A stretch of 64,000 nt of DNA from Linum tenue (lineage: Eukaryota > Streptophyta > Magnoliopsida > Malpighiales > Linaceae), in NCBI GenBank assembly GCA_946122785.1, contig CAMGYJ010000003.1, forward strand, positions 26,243,811 through 26,307,810, in the 5' to 3' direction. The position numbers and the translations under genes are program-made. Position 1 is the stretch's first letter. Every line of letters begins with the position of its first letter. The notes under the pieces were generated by a model that was not told the DNA's origin, did no database searches, and worked only from the letters and a program-made list of their open reading frames with translations. Below, one piece after another: positions 12,679-23,457 of the stretch.

Positions 12679-13113
12679 ATCTTCATGGGCTAAATTACAC
12701 GTTTGGTCACTCAAATTATACAAATCTTTCACGTTTTCCACCCAAATTACTTTTCTTTCTTATTTGCCACTAACTTTACGAATCGTTTCATGGTTGGTCA
12801 CCGGCCGTTACACTCCGTTAAGTTTGTCCTACGTGGCAGTCAACTATAAAGTTTGACCGTTAACTAGATGACGTGGAAATAAAATAAAATAAAATAAAAT
12901 TTTCTTTCCACCTCATCATTGCACTCATTTTGTCTATATCATTTATCATATTAATAATTTAATAAATTACAAAAATGGACAAATCCAAATGCTCATCATC
13001 CTCACCTTCACCATCCACTCCATCGTTCAAATGGGCAAATCCAAATGGGCAAATCCAAATGCTCTTCAGAACCCTATTACTATTGATATGGCCAGTGAAG
13101 AGATGCGGATTCG

Positions 13114-13490
13114 ATGCAATCTAACAACGGCGGGGAATTCAGCTTCGCGTCCTCTCCGAGGACGACGTGGAACCGCGCCGGTGCTGGTCGCAACGGGCTG
13201 CCGAAGATCCAGACGCAGGACAACGACAAGAAGCTGAGCAGCGGCGCCGGCGCCAGAGGAGCGGCGGCGGGAGCAGAGGATTTATGTTACGACGACAGTG
13301 CGTCCCCGGTGAAAGCTCAGACGCTGGATGAGCTCCATTCGCTCCAGAAGAAGAGATCCACTCCGTCTACCCCAATCACCGCCGACACCACCCCAGCCGG
13401 CGCTGCCGCAAGTCAGGGCGCCTTCTTCACCGCCGTGTCGGAGGAGGACCGCCAGCGCCAGCAGCTGCAGTCCAATAGGTCCAAAATGAT
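13114..13490 (+). pseudogene. Captured 5' exon fragment of PEP carboxykinase (ATP)
   Basis: The frame from 13,114 encodes an N-terminal PEPCK-like stretch: 'NGGEFSFAS', 'NGLPKIQTQ', '[19 protein letters not shown]', '[12 protein letters not shown]', then '[12 protein letters not shown]'. This is the regulatory N-terminal extension of plant ATP-dependent PEP carboxykinase (oxaloacetate to phosphoenolpyruvate, cytosolic). The match stops near 13,480 and a stop follows at 13,507. No catalytic domain (kinase-1a or metal-binding motifs) is present. GC content is much higher than the surrounding TIRs. It sits between MULE TIRs, so it is a transduplicated fragment. Family recognition is from known PEPCK sequences and has not been aligned. 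Confidence 0.82.
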
Positions 13491-13532
13491 TAAACATTTA
13501 GTTAACTAATTAGCAAATTGATTTGTTATGAA

Positions 13533-13920
13533 TGTTGATGTGACTTGAATCGGACTATCAGCCGCTACGACTGGTAATCGGGGGCGGTGGGGGTGCGGGG
13601 GCAACGCCCCCGGCCCATGGTGTATGGGCTCAATGTTATTTGGGTTCGGGTTCTGGGCCTGGTCTGTAACCATTTCCTTTGCTAGATTGGATTAGGTTTA
13701 GACCCACATGGAGAAGTACTATAAATACTTCTCATACTCCTCTGTAATCTGTAATCTCCTTGATATAGTGAAATCGGCTCTCTCTCGCCCGTGGACGTAG
13801 CTAACACACATCGTGTTAGTGAACCACGTAAATCGTGTGTCGTGTTTTCGATTCTCGCTTTCGTATTCTTGCTTTGTCGATTCCGGCGATTTCCCGATCC
13901 GTAGCAGCGCGTTTATAACA
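13533..13920 (+). repeat. 5' LTR of copia element
   Basis: 388 bp. A TATA box (CTATAAATA, 13,719-13,727) lies in the loop of a perfect 8-bp inverted repeat GAGAAGTA/TACTTCTC (13,711-13,733). A GC-rich stretch near 13,580-13,615 is shortened by about 40 bp compared with the 3' LTR. Confidence 0.95.
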
Positions 13921-13922
13921 AG

Positions 13923-13934
13923 TGGTATCAGAGC
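13923..13934 (+). promoter_or_regulatory. Primer-binding site, initiator Met-tRNA type
   Basis: TGGTATCAGAGC begins two bases after the 5' LTR. This is the usual PBS of plant copia elements, complementary to the tRNA-iMet 3' end. Confidence 0.95.
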
Positions 13935-13973
13935 CGCGGTTGGAAATCAGGCTAGGGTTTTTGATTTAGAAGA

Positions 13974-16900
13974 ATGACGTCGGTGAACATGAAGATCGAA
14001 AAGTTCACGAGGAAGAACAACTTCGCTATATGGCAGATCAAGATGCAGGCTTTATTAAAACAGCAAGGGCTGTGGGGGCCGCTGTCTGCGAAACAGAAGA
14101 AGGCAGCGGTCGATGACGATGAGTGGAATAACCTGGAGGAGAAGGCCCACTCGACCATCATGCTATCATTGTCTGATGACGTCATCATTGAAGTCGCTGC
14201 TGAGAAGACTGCCGCGGGCTTGTGGTTAAAGTTGGAGAGTCTGTATATGACGAAGTCCTTAACCAACAAGCTGCATCTCAAGCAACGGTTGTTCAGCTTG
14301 AGGATGCAAGAAGGTACGCCTTTGAGGGAACATCTCGAACAGCTTAACTCTATTTTGCTGGATCTGCGTAATATAGATGTTCAAGTTGATGACGAGGATG
14401 CTGCCCTAATCCTGCTGGTTTCTTTGCCGAGTTCATATGAGAATTTTGTTGATTCTTTTATTGCTGGTAAAGAAAGCGTGTCGTTGGAGGATGTCAGGTC
14501 TGCTCTTCATACGAGAGAGATCAGACATAAGGCGTCCGTATCTGGTACAGGTGGTGAGGCATCGGGTTTGGCTGTTACAGGTGGAAAGGGAAAGAAGAAA
14601 TCTGGTAAAGGGAATTCGAACAAGAATTCCAAGGGTCCCGGTCCACAGCCAGGTGATGCTTGTCACAACTGTAAGGAAGTGGGGCATTGGAAGTACAACT
14701 GTCCCAAGAGAAGAAGGCAACAGAAGAAACAAGCTTCAGTTGCCATGGCAGAAGTGGACAACAGTTCTGAAGACGATCTCGCCTTGGCTGTAGATGAGAA
14801 GGCACATCGTGGGGATGTGTGGTTTCTGGATACTGCAGCCTCATACCATATGTCTCCGAACAGGGAATGCTTCACAACCTACGAGCAGATAGATGGTGGT
14901 AACGTGGTCATGGCTAATGGAGCTGTCTGCAAGGTTGTTGGAATCGGGTCCATAAAGGTTCGGACACATGATGGTTCGTTCAGTACCGTGAATGATGTCA
15001 GGCATGTTCCACGAATGACAAAGAACCTGATCTCCTTGAGTCTACTCGACAGCAAGGGTTTCAGCTTCAAAGGAAAAGGTGGAGTTGTGTATGTCTGCAA
15101 AGGTTCAAGGAAGGTGCTGAAGGGCGTGAAGCGTGGGACCTTGTATGCATTACAAGGGTCTGTGTTGTCTGGTTCTGCTGCAGTTGCATCGTCTCAGGTT
15201 CAACAGGAAGATATGACCACTCTCTGGCACATGAGACTGGGGCATATGAGTGAACGGGGGATGCAAGTTCTGTCGAAGAGGGATCTTCTTTGCGGGCACA
15301 AGGTGCAGGATTTGGAATTCTGCGAGCATTGTGTGTTTGGGAAGCTACATCGCAGCAAGTTTCCCAAGAAGGGTATCCACCGGACGAAGGGGATACTGGA
15401 TTACCTCCACTCCGATTGTTGGGGTCCTTCACGAGTTGAATCCATTGGAGGCAGCAGGTATTTTCTGTCTATTATTGATGATTATTCGAGATTTACTTGG
15501 ATTTTCATGATGAAGCAGAAAAGTGAGGCTTTCACGAAGTTCAAGCAGTGGAAGACATTGGTGGAGAATCAGACCGGTAAGACGATCAAGAAGCTGCGAA
15601 CGGACAATGGTCTGGAGTTCTGCAGTTCTGAGTTCAACGAATTCTGCAAGGATGAAGGGATTGCCCATCATCGGACTGTTAGAGATACACCCCAGCAGAA
15701 TGGCGTTGCAGAAAGGATGAACCAGACATTGTTGGAGAGAGCACGGTGCATGCTCTCTAATGCTGGACTAGAGAGAAGATTCTGGGCAGAAGCAGTAAAC
15801 ATGGCGTGCTTCCTGATCAACCGTGGACCTCACACAGGTATCATGTTGAAGACTCCTTATGAGGTGTGGTATGGTAAGCTTGCTGATTACTCTTCATTGA
15901 AAGTTTTTGGGTGTCCTGTTTATTATCATGTGGATGAGGGTAAACTGAACCCAAGGGCAAAGAAGGGTGTATTTGTGGGTTACAGAGACGGAGTTAAGGG
16001 ATTTCAAGTCTGGTCACCTTCTGAGCATCGAGTTATACTCAGTAGAAATGTGATATTTGATGAGAAGTCTATGTTTAACCCCATGTTGAAGGTTACTGTT
16101 GTTGAAGGTAGCAGGAATGTTGATAAGCAGGTGGAGCTGCAAACTCTCAATGAGAGTGAGTTTGAGCACCAAGGTGGAGAAGATCAACATGATGAGGATG
16201 TCTCTGCAGAGCCAGAAACTTTAGAGTCCAATGCACGAGCTAAACAGTCTATTGCTTCCGGTAGACCGAAGAGAGCGACTGCAAGAGTACCTCCAGAGAG
16301 GTATGGCTTCGAGGACATGTGGCGTATTCATTTCAGGTTGCTGAGGAAGTGGATGCAGGAGAGCCACAGTCCTATAGAGAAGCAGTTTCGGGTGGTGAAG
16401 CTGATCAGTGGCTTGCCGCAATGGGAGATGAGATGGAATCCCATGACAGGAATCAGACTTGGGAGCTAGTCAAACGACCACAGGGAAGGAAGATTGTTAC
16501 AAACAAGTGGATCTACAAGAAGAAGGAAGGAATCACTTCTAAAGAGGGCATGAAATTTAAAGCTCTGGTGGTTGCACGAGGCTTCTCGCAGAGGGAAGGA
16601 GTTGACTACAATGAGATTTTCTCACCAGTGGTCAGACATACTTCGATCAGAGTGCTACTAGCAATAGTGGCACATTATGACTTGGAGCTCGAGCAGCTAG
16701 ACGTGAAGACAGCTTTCCTCTATGGAGAGTTGGAGGAAGAAATTTACATGACTCAGCCAGAAGGATTCGAGGTTCCGGGAAAAGAAGACTATGTTTGTAA
16801 GCTGAAGAAGTCCTTGTATGGACTTAAGCAATCTCCGAGGCAGTGGTACAAGAGATTTGACAGTTACATGCTTGAGCTGGGCTACAACAGAAGTCCATAT

Positions 16901-17917
16901 GATTGTTGTGTATATCACAGCAAGGCAGAGGATGGTTCGATGATATATCTAGTTCTGTATGTGGATGATATGCTCCTAGCTGCGAGGTCAAAGTCTGATA
17001 TCCAGAAGCTAAAGGGGCTTCTTAGTGCTGAGTTTGAGATGAAGGATTTGGGAGCTGCTCAGAAGATCTTGGGTATGGAGATTTACAGGGACAGGTCGAA
17101 GAAGAAGTTTTTCTTGTCATAGAAGAGCTACATCCAGAAGATACTGTCGAGGTTTGGCATGTCTTCAGCAAAGCCCTTAAATACTCCTAGTGCTTCAAAT
17201 GTTCATCTATCCTCAGCGTATGCACCGCAGTCAGAGGCTGAGAAGGAGTACATGTCAAGAGTCCCATATGCTAGTGCAGTAGGTAGCTTGATGTACGCTA
17301 TGGTATGCACTAAACCTGATCTTGCACATGTTGTTAGTGTTGTCAGCAGGTTTATGATACAACCTGGAAAGGAGCATTGGCAGGCTGTGAAGAGGATCTT
17401 CCGGTACCTTAAGGGTACACCTGATGTGGGGATTAGCTTCGGAAGTGATACAGAGTGCTTGGTGTCTGGGTATTCTGACTCGGACTATGCTGGAGATGTT
17501 GACACGAGGAGATCGATGACCGGTTATGTATTCACTCTTGGGAGTTCTATAGTGAGCTGGAAGGCAACTCTGCAGTCGGCGGTGACATTGTCTACTACTG
17601 AGGCAGAGTATATGGCGTTGACAGAAGCTGCTAAGGAGGGAATATGGTTGAAGGGACTCGTTGGTGATCTGGGTCTACATCATGATCAGGCAGTAATGTA
17701 TTGCGACAGTTTGAGTGCAATATGTTTGGCCAATGATCAAGTCCACCATGAGAGGAGTAAGCACATCGACGTGAGGTATCATTTCTTGAGGACAGAGAAG
17801 AGGATTAAGGTGAAGAAGGTTGGCACCGCGGATAATCCTGCTGATATGTTCACGAAGCCGGTTCCACATGGCAAGTTCCAACACTGCTTGGACTTGCTGA
17901 ATGTCTTGAGTGGGTGA
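13974..17917 (+). pseudogene. Copia Gag-Pol polyprotein gene, broken
   Basis: A frame opens at ATG 13,974. In order it shows the Gag core (about residues 1-200), a CCHC knuckle 'CHNCKEVGHWKYNC', protease with 'WFLDTAAS', GAG-pre-integrase H/C motif ('LWHMRLGHMS', 'CEHCVFGK'), integrase with 'HSDCWGPS', 'LRTDNGLEF' and 'TPQQNGVAERMN', RT with 'LYVDDM', and RNase H with 'DSDYAGD', 'STTEAEY' and 'NPADMFTKP'. The sequence style fits the Tork/Tnt1 lineage. Two lesions are visible: a frame change near 16,317 between integrase and RT, and an in-frame TAG at 17,120-17,122 between RT and RNase H. All catalytic motifs listed remain readable. The protein would act in virus-like particles (reverse transcription, integration). 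Confidence 0.93.
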
Positions 17918-18011
17918 CTCTGCCCTACGGGGCATTGATGGCGGGAGAGAGAGAAGGAGCAGAGTACATCAGAGATTTCAGAGGAAGAAGATTCAAGTCA
18001 AGGTGGAGATT

Positions 18012-18439
18012 TGTTGATGTGACTTGAATCGGACTATCAGCCGCTACGACTGGTAATCGGGGGTCTCGCTGCCCGGTCATCGAGTGGGGTCCAGGGGCAA
18101 CGCCCCGGTGGGGGTGCGGGGCAACGCCCCCGGCCCACGGTGTATGGGTTCAATGTTATTTGGTTCGGGTTCTGGGCCTGGTCTGTAACCATTTTCTTTG
18201 CTAGATTGGATTAGGTTTAGACCCACATGGAGAAGTACTATAAATACTTCTCATACTCCTCTGTAATATGTAATCTCCTTGATATAGTGAAATCGGCTAT
18301 CTCTCGCCCGTGGACGTAGCTAACACACATCGTGTTAGTGAACCACGTAAATCGTGTGTCGTGTTTTCGATTCTCGCTTTCGTATTCTTGCTTTGTCAAT
18401 TCCGGCGATTTCCCGATCCGTAGCAGCGCGTTTATAACA
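18012..18439 (+). repeat. 3' LTR of copia element
   Basis: 428 bp, near-identical to the 5' LTR except for about 40 extra bases near 18,060-18,105 in a region of repeated 'ggggcaacgcccc' palindromes. The TATA-loop inverted repeat is conserved at 18,230-18,252. Confidence 0.95.
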
Positions 18440-18769
18440 ATGAAAAAGAGTCAATTGATTAACGAAAAAAATGAGAAGTGCAGTGCCGTCGCTGACTCGA
18501 TAGACGGGGCCGAAGGTGGTGAAGGGCGATTCGGCGAAGAGGTGGAAAGAATTTTTTTTTTTTTTAATTTCCACGTCATCTAGTTAACGGTCAAACTTTA
18601 TAGTTGACTACCACGTATGACAAACTTAACGGAGCGTAACGGCCGGTGACCAACCGTGAAAAGATTCGTAAAGTTAGTGGCGAATAAGAATGAAAAGTAA
18701 TTCGGGTGGCAAACGTGAAAGATTTGTATAATTTGAGTGACCAAACGTGTAATTTAGCCGATCTTCATG

Positions 18770-19315
18770 GTTTAGGAATTTACCCGTTAAAATGAATAAC
18801 ACAACTCAACAAAGAAAATCAGGAGATTAAAAAAAATTTAATTTCAGACTATTATGTTGATCCAAAGGCTTAACATTTTGTCAAATGAAACTATGTATAA
18901 TTTTAAGGCTATGCATTGCATCCGTCACCATTTAAGAACCTGTGGAATTTTTTTATGGTACACCAAATTCAGAGCCCCCGCGGCAACCGTGTTAGTACTT
19001 AGTAATCGTCGGTAGGTTGAAGCGTTGAACGGCGGTGGAGGAATACACATTTGACATTACACACTGTCGTGGCGGAGCCGTCGAAACGTGGATTTTGTTG
19101 CGTCATAAACGTGGCAGAAAAGCTAAAAATAAACTTCTCATCGGAGGTCGAATAAACAAACACATAAATTAATTTTACGCCAATTTCGTAGAAAAGAAAG
19201 AAACGAACCTAAAATACACCAAAACCAATTGTTTCCTTGTAGTTGTAGGTTCCTCTTCTTCTCCTCATCTCTTATACACAAAAGAGATCAAACCAAACCC
19301 AAAATAAGCCTTTGA
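18770..19315. other. Intergenic / promoter-proximal, no gene
   Basis: This lies between the MULE and the hAT element upstream of the RAB5 gene. It is AT-rich with no open frame of note. It probably holds distal promoter sequence of the RAB5 gene. Confidence 0.5.
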
Positions 19316-19323
19316 TTGCAGAC

Positions 19324-19842
19324 CAAGGTTGTCAACCCGCGGGTCGACCCGGATTAACCCGGACCCGGCCAAAAAACGGGTCATACCAACCCATTTTCAA
19401 GTCAGCCCGGAAATAGTCAAACTCGGAGAAACCCGGTCAAACCCGGGTTGACCCGGCCGGTTAGCCCGTTGGAGCGGGTCAGCGGGTTGCTCTTTTCCAT
19501 TATTTGCGACCCGAGCCTCTCCATTACCTTTAGTTCCCTGAGTCATAGTCATTTGGTAAGGGTTTGGGACTTGGTTCCAATAAATGGAACGAAAGATATA
19601 TGTGATGTTTTGTGAATGATTTAAGTGATGTTGAATTTTTACTATGTTGAATTTAAGTTGGTGTTATTTAAGTGTGTTGGAGTTGAAGTAGTGTTGCATT
19701 TTTTTATGTTGGATTCAGGATAAGTATAATATAATTACATTTTCCATATTTCCGGGCTAAACCGGGCTAAAACGGGTGACCCATTGACCCATGACCCACT
19801 AGCTCATCCGGGTCCGGGTCGACCCGCGGTTTGACAACCTTG
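19324..19842. mobile_element. Non-autonomous hAT-type element (519 bp) upstream of RAB5
   Basis: It starts CAAGGTTGTCAACCCGCGGG and ends in the inverted form, with TIRs of about 30 bp and few mismatches. Exact 8-bp duplications TTGCAGAC lie at 19,316-19,323 and 19,843-19,850. The interior is dominated by 'acccgg' and 'cgggt' words near both ends around an AT-rich core, with no coding. It shares the CAAGGTTGTCA terminus with the element at 9,804-10,679. It sits about 260 bp upstream of the RAB5 start codon, probably in the promoter or 5' UTR. Confidence 0.9.
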
Positions 19843-19904
19843 TTGCAGACAATTCAGAAAGCAGACGAAGAAAAGTTAGAAGCTTCCTTCTCTTCCTCAA
19901 TCTC

Positions 19905-19906
<2 letters not shown>

Positions 19907-19936
<30 letters not shown>
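19907..19936. repeat. (TC)n microsatellite in putative RAB5 5' leader
   Basis: A TC run of about 30 bases lies 165 bp upstream of the RAB5 ATG. Pyrimidine-rich tracts are common in plant 5' UTRs. Confidence 0.9.
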
Positions 19937-19937
<1 letters not shown>

Positions 19938-20101
19938 CGCTGTTTGTTGGTCGCCCAGGCCGCGTTCAACTCATCAACGCCGGCCACCCTCGCCAGCGAA
20001 TTTATCTGTGATCTTTTGTTTTATTTGATAACAGCAATTCCTTTGATCAATCGACATCTTTCCGGCTCGATTCGCGAGTAACCCACCACCACTTAGTACT
20101 C

Positions 20102-22607
20102 ATGGCCACCACCGGGAACAAGAACATCAACGCTAAATTGGTGAGTCCTGATTCCTTATCATCCGTGTTTCAATTGTGGGTTTTGTTAGGTGGGGGTTTT
20201 CTCCTTCGCTTTACTACCGATTCAGGGCCGCCGCCGCCCCGATCGTTTGCTGTGACTGATACAATAGCTTTTTGAGAGGTCTTTCTCTGCTTTTTGGGGG
20301 TAATACTGAATTCGGATGTGGGTTTATGTTTTACTCTTCTCGATCTCGTCCGTGTCGCCCAATTTTACATTTCAATTTTGGAGGTCCATTCTGTTGATGA
20401 TCGACTTTGCTAGCTAGCGCCTTATACATCTCTGATCAGAGCTCATACAGCTGTCTCTTTCTCCCAGTTTCTGACTGGCGATTCTTTCAGTACTGCATGT
20501 CGTTGTCGGTCTGAACTTTCTGGGCCGTTCCCTTCCGTTGTCGAGGGCTCTTTAAGCGGCGGATGACTTGCTTATGCTTTCCTTGAGCTTGCTTGTCAAT
20601 GTCCACCACGATGGGTTTAGAAGCATGGTTCTCTTTTTTGGCTAAACTTGAATTAACTACGGCGAATTCAGTTCATTGGACTGTTCGCTGCTACTGCATG
20701 TGCACAGCTTATTGAAAGTACCCTTCTTACCTGCCACTTTCATAACTGAGTATATGGGTAGTTCCCGAACAAATCTATCTCTAACAGGGTCATCCTGTAA
20801 TCTGATTTGCCTGGAAAGGTAGCAAGAACAGTGGAATTTCTTCTGCAGCTCTCTGGTTTTTGTTCTTTTTACTCAATTGATTGGAAGTTCACTATTCTTA
20901 AGTCTAGTTTCAATTGGCACTATAGTTGCTTAACTCTACCCATTAAGAAAGTTTGTTGTTCAAACATATGTTTTGTTGTTCACCTTTCTTTGTTTGATTT
21001 GAGTTTGTCCAGCTAATCTCAATGCGGCTTCTTAAGTAGGTTTCATATAGCTGCATTTGAAATTAAAGTGGTATTCCGTTGATCGATTGAAAATATGTAT
21101 CCTAACCAAACTTTAATATGATCCAGGTTCTCCTTGGCGACCCTGGTGCTGGAAAATCTAGTCTCGTTCTGCGATTTGTCAAAGGGCAGTTTGTTGAGTT
21201 TCAGGTTGGTCCAAGGAATAATTTGGAGATTTATAACATAGTCATTGCATCTTTCATGGTTGGTCTTTAAACTTGAATTTTGTTGTGTTTATTTAGGAAT
21301 CAACAATTGGTGCTGCCTTCTTTTCACAAACATTGGCTGTGAATGATGCTACTGTGAAGTTTGAGATATGGGACACAGCAGGTCAAGAGAGATACCACAG
21401 CCTTGCACCCATGTACTATCGGGGAGCTGCAGCAGCAATTATTGTGTATGACATTACGAATCCGGTGAGTAGCAGTCTATTGTTCCTGACAGTGTCAACT
21501 GGAATTGGATTGTTTTTTATTCGTTATGTTCATTGGATATACTTTGTTATTAAAAAGTTGTTGGATGTTAGCTAAATAGTCATGGTAAGGTTTTGCTTGC
21601 TAGTGTATGCATCTTTTCTTTTCCTCGGTTGCTCCAAGCTATTCGTTTATTTATGTTCCGAGTTTGCAATTGTGTGTGTCTAATTTTAGGCTGTTATCAA
21701 GGCTTCACCTCTGTTGTTTCTTGTAGGCCTCATTTGATCGGGCAAAGAAATGGGTGCTAGAACTTCAAGCACAAGGTAACTTTTGCTCGTTAAATCTATT
21801 AGGAATTGTTCTATTCCCTTAACAGTATATTTCTTTTTGTTGTTTTGTTTAATTCATTATGAACCCCCTTTTAGAATTATTGCTTGAATGTAAAACTCAT
21901 TCGGATTGAGAAGAAGCTTTGTTTTTAAGCATTCCCTGACGGTTTACATTTGTTCTTGTACATTGTACTGATTTGCTGTGTGTTAATCCAGTTTCTTGTC
22001 CAACCTGTTCACATTATATATCTTATCATTGTCATGAAGGTAATCCAAATATGGTTATGGCTCTGGCTGGGAACAAGGCTGATTTGCTTGATGATAGGAA
22101 GGTGGCAGCTGAGGCAAGTGTCTAGACCTGTTGAACTCCTGCACTATTTCTCTCTCTTTCTTACTTCGTCTGTATGTTTCTTGTCCCTGCCCTGATTTCC
22201 ATGGCTTTAGGGAAGCAGCGGCAGTAGCTTAAATTTAATACTGGATCATCTTGTTATTAACATGGTGCGGATTTTTCAGGAGGCACAAGTCTACGCTCAG
22301 GAGAATGGCCTTTTCTTTATGGAAACCTCAGCAAAAACTGCAACGAATGTCAACGACATTTTCCATGAAATAGGTACCTTGCTTCCGGGATCGAATTTGT
22401 TAAATAGAGTTAAAAATGACCATGCACCTTGTTCCGGTGACTGCATATCTGTTTGTTGCCATGTTTTTCTATTGATTGTTTTGACACTGTATCTTCTTGC
22501 TTGCAGCGAAAAGACTACCACGAGTTCAGCCTTCACAGAACCCCGCTGGGATGGTTCTCACGGATAGACCCGCTGAAAGGGCAGCTAGTGCGACCTGCTG
22601 TTCATAA
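20102..22607 (+). CDS. RABF2: RAB5-type small GTPase (RABF2/ARA7-like), 7 exons, 200 aa
   Basis: Inferred exons: 20,102-20,140; 21,127-21,204; 21,297-21,464; 21,727-21,775; 22,040-22,113; 22,280-22,373; 22,507-22,607. They join in frame to 603 bp including TAA. Motifs: P-loop GDPGAGKS (17-24), switch I Thr42, WDTAGQE (64-70) with Gln69, NKAD (123-126), SAK (153-155), C-terminal Cys198-Cys199-Ser for geranylgeranylation. The 200-residue length matches plant canonical RAB5, which controls endosome-to-vacuole trafficking on multivesicular endosomes. Intron 5 uses a GC donor (GAG|GCAAGT); the others are GT-AG. P-loop residue 19 is Pro, where plant RAB5 usually has Val. The start is the only ATG giving the RAB5 N-terminus before the first donor. 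A hAT element and a TC tract lie just upstream. A poly(A) region probably lies near 22,850-22,900. Confidence 0.95.
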
Positions 22608-23447
22608 AATGCTGATGTTTCAGTTTCTCCAATATGTACCTTCTGAGTGGCTAATCTTCTGGTAGTGAATGCTGAATCGTATTGTAATCCCATTGATTGA
22701 TCGGTTGGATGGCGTGTGCTAAGACGTGTACATGAATGCTTGATTTGGAAACTCGGTGAAAGAACAGAATCAGAGTGATTCTGGTGTTTGCTTTATCTGT
22801 TTAGTATCCGTTAAAGTACACATGGGTATCCCGGACAAAATGCGAAGACCATTGTAATTCCCCCCTTTTTCTTTTTGTTATATACTTCTATTGCCTGGGT
22901 TGCTGATTGTGAGTCTCCGACGACGTCCGTGCTCGTCCTGTTTACGCTGTTATATCATAAATAATAATGTGAGCCGGATGCAAATATTCAATAGCCCCGT
23001 CGTGGTCTCAACAGGAAGATAGCTCATTGTTATCTCCACTATGACGATTTAGCAGTAATATTCTATCTTGGCCTGCAATTAAGTGTAAATGACACATTTG
23101 TCATGAATTTTCAAATAATGTAGGTGAGGAGTTACGTAGTCAAACTTCCTTAGAGTTCCTTTGACTAGCAACCTTGATCCTCAACATATGAGCTACTTGA
23201 GCATTGCTAGGTTGATTCATACCATGTGTCTTGGCATTTATCAGGACTAATATGCAACAACATGGATCCCACAAATATGTGCTTTAAGTAAGTCGATGCT
23301 GATTGATTGATTGAGAATCAATCGTGAGGAATTATCGTGTCCAGTCTCATCAACCCACGAAGCCAGATTTAAGGATATATCGTTTGAAGATATTCCTCAT
23401 ATTACGTATGCAATCACATCAACAACAAACCAAGCAAAGAAATGAAA
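22608..23447. other. RAB5 3' UTR and intergenic
   Basis: The first 250-300 bp are probably the RAB5 3' UTR (T-rich stretches near 22,860-22,890). The rest shows no gene. Confidence 0.55.
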
Positions 23448-23457
23448 GAGAAAGGAT

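Larger units (their letters stand above)
13533..18439 (+). mobile_element. Full-length Tork/Tnt1-like Ty1/copia retrotransposon (4,907 bp), TSD ATGAA
   Basis: Both LTRs (388 and 428 bp) begin TGTTGATGTG and end TTTATAACA. The TSD ATGAA is exact at 13,528-13,532 and 18,440-18,444. A PBS for initiator Met-tRNA follows the 5' LTR, and a purine tract (AAGGTGGAGA) precedes the 3' LTR. Gag-pol has the copia order (gag, protease, integrase, RT, RNase H). The LTRs are nearly identical outside one indel, which points to a recent insertion. It sits inside the Pack-MULE and must be younger than it. Gag-pol is broken, so it is probably not autonomous now. Confidence 0.95.
12688..18760. mobile_element. 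Mutator-like (Pack-MULE type) element split by a copia insertion
   Basis: Terminal inverted repeats of about 190 bp start GGCTAAATTACACGTTTGG at 12,688 and end in the complement at 18,760. The direct duplication ATCTTCATG flanks the element at 12,679-12,687 and 18,761-18,769. Long TIRs with a 9-bp TSD are diagnostic of MULEs. Without the 4.9-kb copia element it is about 1.16 kb. It encodes no MURA transposase, so it is non-autonomous. Between the TIRs it carries a PEP carboxykinase exon fragment, the defining trait of a Pack-MULE. The right inner segment (18,445-18,550) is GC-rich and may be a second acquired fragment. Confidence 0.9.
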
